DNA of 15,570 nucleotides from an uncultured Erysipelotrichaceae bacterium. Its GTDB lineage: Bacteria > Bacillota_I > Bacilli_A > Erysipelotrichales > Erysipelotrichaceae. This document shows positions 13,782-15,570 of the stretch, piece after piece (within the stretch, counting starts at the first letter, position 1; every line of letters starts with the position of its first letter). The stretch covers positions 1 through 15,570 of the forward strand of contig CAJUGR010000033.1 in the NCBI GenBank assembly GCA_910586285.1. The letters run 5' to 3'. Position numbers and translations under genes: made by a program. The notes beneath the pieces were generated by a model. That model ran no database searches. It was not told the DNA's origin and saw nothing but the letters and a program-made list of their open reading frames with translations.

Positions 13782-14666
13782 ATGGCAAAGAAGGAAAACA
13801 ATGCATTGGGAAAAGGGCTGAGCGCCATTTTCGGTGATCGTATCGATGATGTTTTAGAGGATATCCAACAAGGCGCCAGTGAAGAGTTTCATGCGCCGAA
13901 ATCGGAAATCCCCGTGGCGGAAGTCAAACCGAATCCCTATCAGCCACGGCGTCAGTTTGACGATGAAAAGATTCGTGAATTGGCCGATTCGATCGCAATT
14001 CACGGTGTGTTTACCCCGATTCTTGTAAAGAAGGCGATACAGGGATATGAACTGATTACCGGTGAACGCCGGTTACGAGCCGCAAAATTAGCCGGTAAGT
14101 CGACCATTCCGGCGATGATCATGGAATTTGATGATCAACAGATGATGGAAATTGCTTTATTGGAAAACATTCAGCGGGAGAATTTAAATGCAATTGAAGA
14201 AGCGCAGGGATATGAGAAGCTGATTCAAAAACTCGGTTATACGCAGGAAGAACTGGCGCATCGGGTCGGGAAATCTCGTGAGCATGTCACCAATCTGTTA
14301 AGACTGTTAAAGCTGCCGCTAAGCGTGCAAAATTATGTGGTGACTCAGCAGTTAAGCATGGGGCATGTGCGAGCCTTATTAGGATTAAAGGATCAGGCGT
14401 TAATGGAAGAGGTTGCACAAAAAGCAATTCAGCTGCATCTTTCGGTGCGTGCGGTAGAAACCATGGTTAAAAATATGAACGAGCCGAAGGAAAAAAACGC
14501 GGCGCAGCCGCGTGATCCTGCCTTGGACCCGATTGAACATCGCTTACAGTCTAAATTCCAAACCAGAGTCAAGGTGGATGCGAAACAGATAACGATCGCT
14601 TATCACGGTACACAGGATCTCAACCGTATTTTGGAATTGTTGGATTGTCTGGAAGAAGAATTATAA
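13782..14666 (+). CDS. parB: chromosome partitioning protein ParB (Spo0J)
   Basis: ParB/Spo0J is a CTPase clamp that loads at parS, recruits condensin and stimulates ParA. The 294-residue protein begins with the short ParA-activating peptide LGKGLSAIFGD (9-19). It then has NPYQPRRQF (51-59), the CTP-binding GERRLRA (94-100), ENIQREN (128-134), a helix-turn-helix at about 153-178, and a C-terminal dimer domain (about 248-294). At the positions that separate parS from Noc-site binding it has ParB-type R166 and G194. AGGAGGG at 13770-13776 overlaps the parA stop and fixes the start. It is the last gene of the operon; a terminator follows two bases after the stop. By eye I found no parS-like TGTTTCACGTGAAACA in the window. 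Confidence 0.97.
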   Translation: MAKKENNALGKGLSAIFGDRIDDVLEDIQQGASEEFHAPKSEIPVAEVKPNPYQPRRQFDDEKIRELADSIAIHGVFTPILVKKAIQGYELITGERRLRAAKLAGKSTIPAMIMEFDDQQMMEIALLENIQRENLNAIEEAQGYEKLIQKLGYTQEELAHRVGKSREHVTNLLRLLKLPLSVQNYVVTQQLSMGHVRALLGLKDQALMEEVAQKAIQLHLSVRAVETMVKNMNEPKEKNAAQPRDPALDPIEHRLQSKFQTRVKVDAKQITIAYHGTQDLNRILELLDCLEEEL

Positions 14667-14667
14667 C

Positions 14668-14689
14668 AAACCGGTGCGCCGGTTTTTTT
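14668..14689 (+). terminator. intrinsic terminator of the rsmG-noc-parAB operon
   Basis: The stem AAACCGG / CCGGTTT with loop TGCG runs into a tract of T up to 14689. It starts immediately after the parB stop and separates parB from the amidase gene. Confidence 0.92.
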
Positions 14690-14736
14690 GTCGTAAAACG
14701 ATGCTTTAATTCATATATATTAGCATGGGTGATGTT

Positions 14737-15414
14737 ATGAAAAAAAATCGGCGATGGATCATTGCGTTATTATGTGCATGTGTTCTGGCAGCAGTTTGGA
14801 AAGTACAAGCAGAGACAAATCGTGACGCGCAACCGCTATCGGGAGTGACAGTTGTGGTTGATCCCGGTCACGGTGGAAAAGATGATGGGGCCAGCAGCGG
14901 CATTGTAAAAGAACAGGATGTTAATTTGGCGATTGCGCTGAAGTTGCGCACGGAATTAGAAAAGGCCGGAGCCACAGTGACAATGACTCGCGATGGCAGT
15001 TATGATTTGGCCAGTGAGGGGGCAATGAATCGCAAGCGTGAAGATATGAAGAAGCGTGTTGCGATGATCAACGAGGAACCAAGCGACTTGTTTATCAGTA
15101 TTCATTTAAATACGTATCCCAATGTGGGAATTCACGGCGGGCAGGTTTTTTATCGTAAAGATGATGAGTCCAGTAAGCAATTAGCGCAGATTATTCAAAC
15201 ACGTTTAAACGCCTTGACGCAAACGGAAAAACAAAGTAAAACGGGAGACTATTTTATATTAAATGAAAGTGAACGTCCCGGTGTATTGGTAGAGTGTGGC
15301 TTTTTATCCAATGCTGGTGATCGAGAAGCGCTGACCCAAGACGCGTATCAACAACAGCTGGCAATCCTGCTTACGGAAAGCGTACAGGAATATTTATTGG
15401 CTTTCACCTTATAA
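14737..15414 (+). CDS. cwlD: N-acetylmuramoyl-L-alanine amidase, Amidase_3 (CwlD-like)
   Basis: This is a zinc amidase that cuts the bond between muramic acid and the stem peptide of peptidoglycan outside the membrane. It is 225 residues from ATG 14737, close to Bacillus CwlD (237). An N-terminal signal or anchor (KKNRR, hydrophobic 7-20, possible cleavage after VQA at 25) leads into one Amidase_3 domain. Zinc and catalytic residues are present: H45 in VDPGHGG, E59 in KEQDVN, H123 in SIHLNT, and E186 in VECGFLSN. No SH3, SPOR or LysM domain is attached. GGTGAT at 14728-14733 precedes ATG 14737; ATG 14725 in the same frame has no ribosome binding site. It follows the parB terminator, so it should have its own promoter, which I cannot identify. 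CwlD proper makes muramic lactam in spore cortex; a vegetative role is equally possible here. Confidence 0.9.
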   Translation: MKKNRRWIIALLCACVLAAVWKVQAETNRDAQPLSGVTVVVDPGHGGKDDGASSGIVKEQDVNLAIALKLRTELEKAGATVTMTRDGSYDLASEGAMNRKREDMKKRVAMINEEPSDLFISIHLNTYPNVGIHGGQVFYRKDDESSKQLAQIIQTRLNALTQTEKQSKTGDYFILNESERPGVLVECGFLSNAGDREALTQDAYQQQLAILLTESVQEYLLAFTL

Positions 15415-15447
15415 TCTTTTTCTTTTAAGCCATAATAGGGAGGAAAG

Positions 15448-15534
15448 ATGGACTTAAAGTGGACTGACGAGAATGGTATCAGTAAAATCGCGATGGTTAT
15501 AGGTGAAAAAAATCAACCTGAAGTGAAAAGTTAA
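15448..15534 (+). CDS. possible 28-residue small protein
   Basis: A short ORF starts at an ATG preceded by GGGAGGA at 15438-15444, with ideal spacing. It encodes 28 residues beginning MDLKWTDENG and ending QPEVKS, charged and without a membrane segment. The stop is enclosed by an inverted repeat TGAAGTG / CACTTCA (15519-15525 and 15539-15545) that lacks a U tract. It lies 33 bases after the amidase stop and could be co-transcribed with it. I recognise no family. It could be a real small protein, a leader peptide for a gene beyond the window, or chance. Confidence 0.35.
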   Translation: MDLKWTDENGISKIAMVIGEKNQPEVKS

Positions 15535-15545
15535 ATTCCACTTCA
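15519..15545. repeat. 7-bp inverted repeat spanning the small ORF stop
   Basis: TGAAGTG and CACTTCA are separated by 13 bases. A-rich sequence rather than a T run follows on the plus strand. It may be a leader hairpin or a protein site; the downstream sequence is outside the window. Confidence 0.35.
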
Positions 15546-15570
15546 AAAAGCACATAAAAATAAGTAGAAT

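Noticed and set aside
14716..14721. TATATT as -10 box of the amidase gene
   Set aside because: No acceptable -35 at 16-18 bases, and transcription would start inside the ribosome binding site.
14725..14736. Earlier start of the amidase (ATG 14725)
   Set aside because: There is no ribosome binding site before it, and its own bases form the GGTGAT site for ATG 14737.

Overview
The window looks like an origin-proximal piece of a low-to-moderate GC Firmicutes (Bacillota) chromosome. The reasons are the rsmG-noc-parA-parB cluster (Noc is essentially a Firmicutes protein), a MurAB/MurZ-type second MurA, strong AGGAGG-like ribosome binding sites before most genes, and TATAAT promoters with U-tract terminators. 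Codon use and gene content would fit Erysipelotrichia, but that placement is a guess. I see no mobile element, CRISPR array, tRNA or rRNA.

Layout. (1) 46-1530, minus strand: a DUF1846/UPF0371 protein. (2) 1858-2301, minus: an uncharacterised acidic 147-residue protein with its own promoter. (3) 2708-3973, plus: murA, the first committed step of peptidoglycan synthesis, followed by a terminator. (4) 4240-10096, plus: a five-gene oligopeptide ABC importer, oppA-oppB-oppC-oppD-oppF. It has an extended -10 promoter overlapped by a 16-bp palindrome, a 12-bp perfect hairpin between oppA and oppB, and a hairpin after oppF. (5) 10518-11261, plus: an orphan LytTR regulator whose receiver-like N-terminus lacks the phospho-acceptor aspartate. 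(6) 11493-14666, plus: rsmG, noc, parA (soj) and parB (spo0J), tightly packed behind one clear promoter and closed by a clean terminator. (7) 14737-15414, plus: an exported CwlD-type N-acetylmuramoyl-L-alanine amidase. (8) 15448-15534: a possible 28-residue ORF with a strong ribosome binding site.

How the genes work together. rsmG through parB is the conserved ribosome-modification and chromosome-segregation block: ParB loads at parS, ParA responds to it, and Noc keeps the division machinery off the nucleoid. MurA and the amidase act at opposite ends of peptidoglycan turnover, and the Opp system imports peptides.

The most interesting points are in the Noc region. This Noc begins directly at its ParB-fold domain, with an in-frame stop just upstream, so it lacks the N-terminal amphipathic membrane-targeting helix. 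It keeps most of the residues that separate Noc from ParB DNA specificity. Its operon promoter carries a 12/14 match to the Bacillus Noc-binding sequence, between the -35 and -10 boxes and within a cluster of half-sites, which suggests autoregulation. No radically new multi-gene system is evident; most of the window is recognisable core genome.
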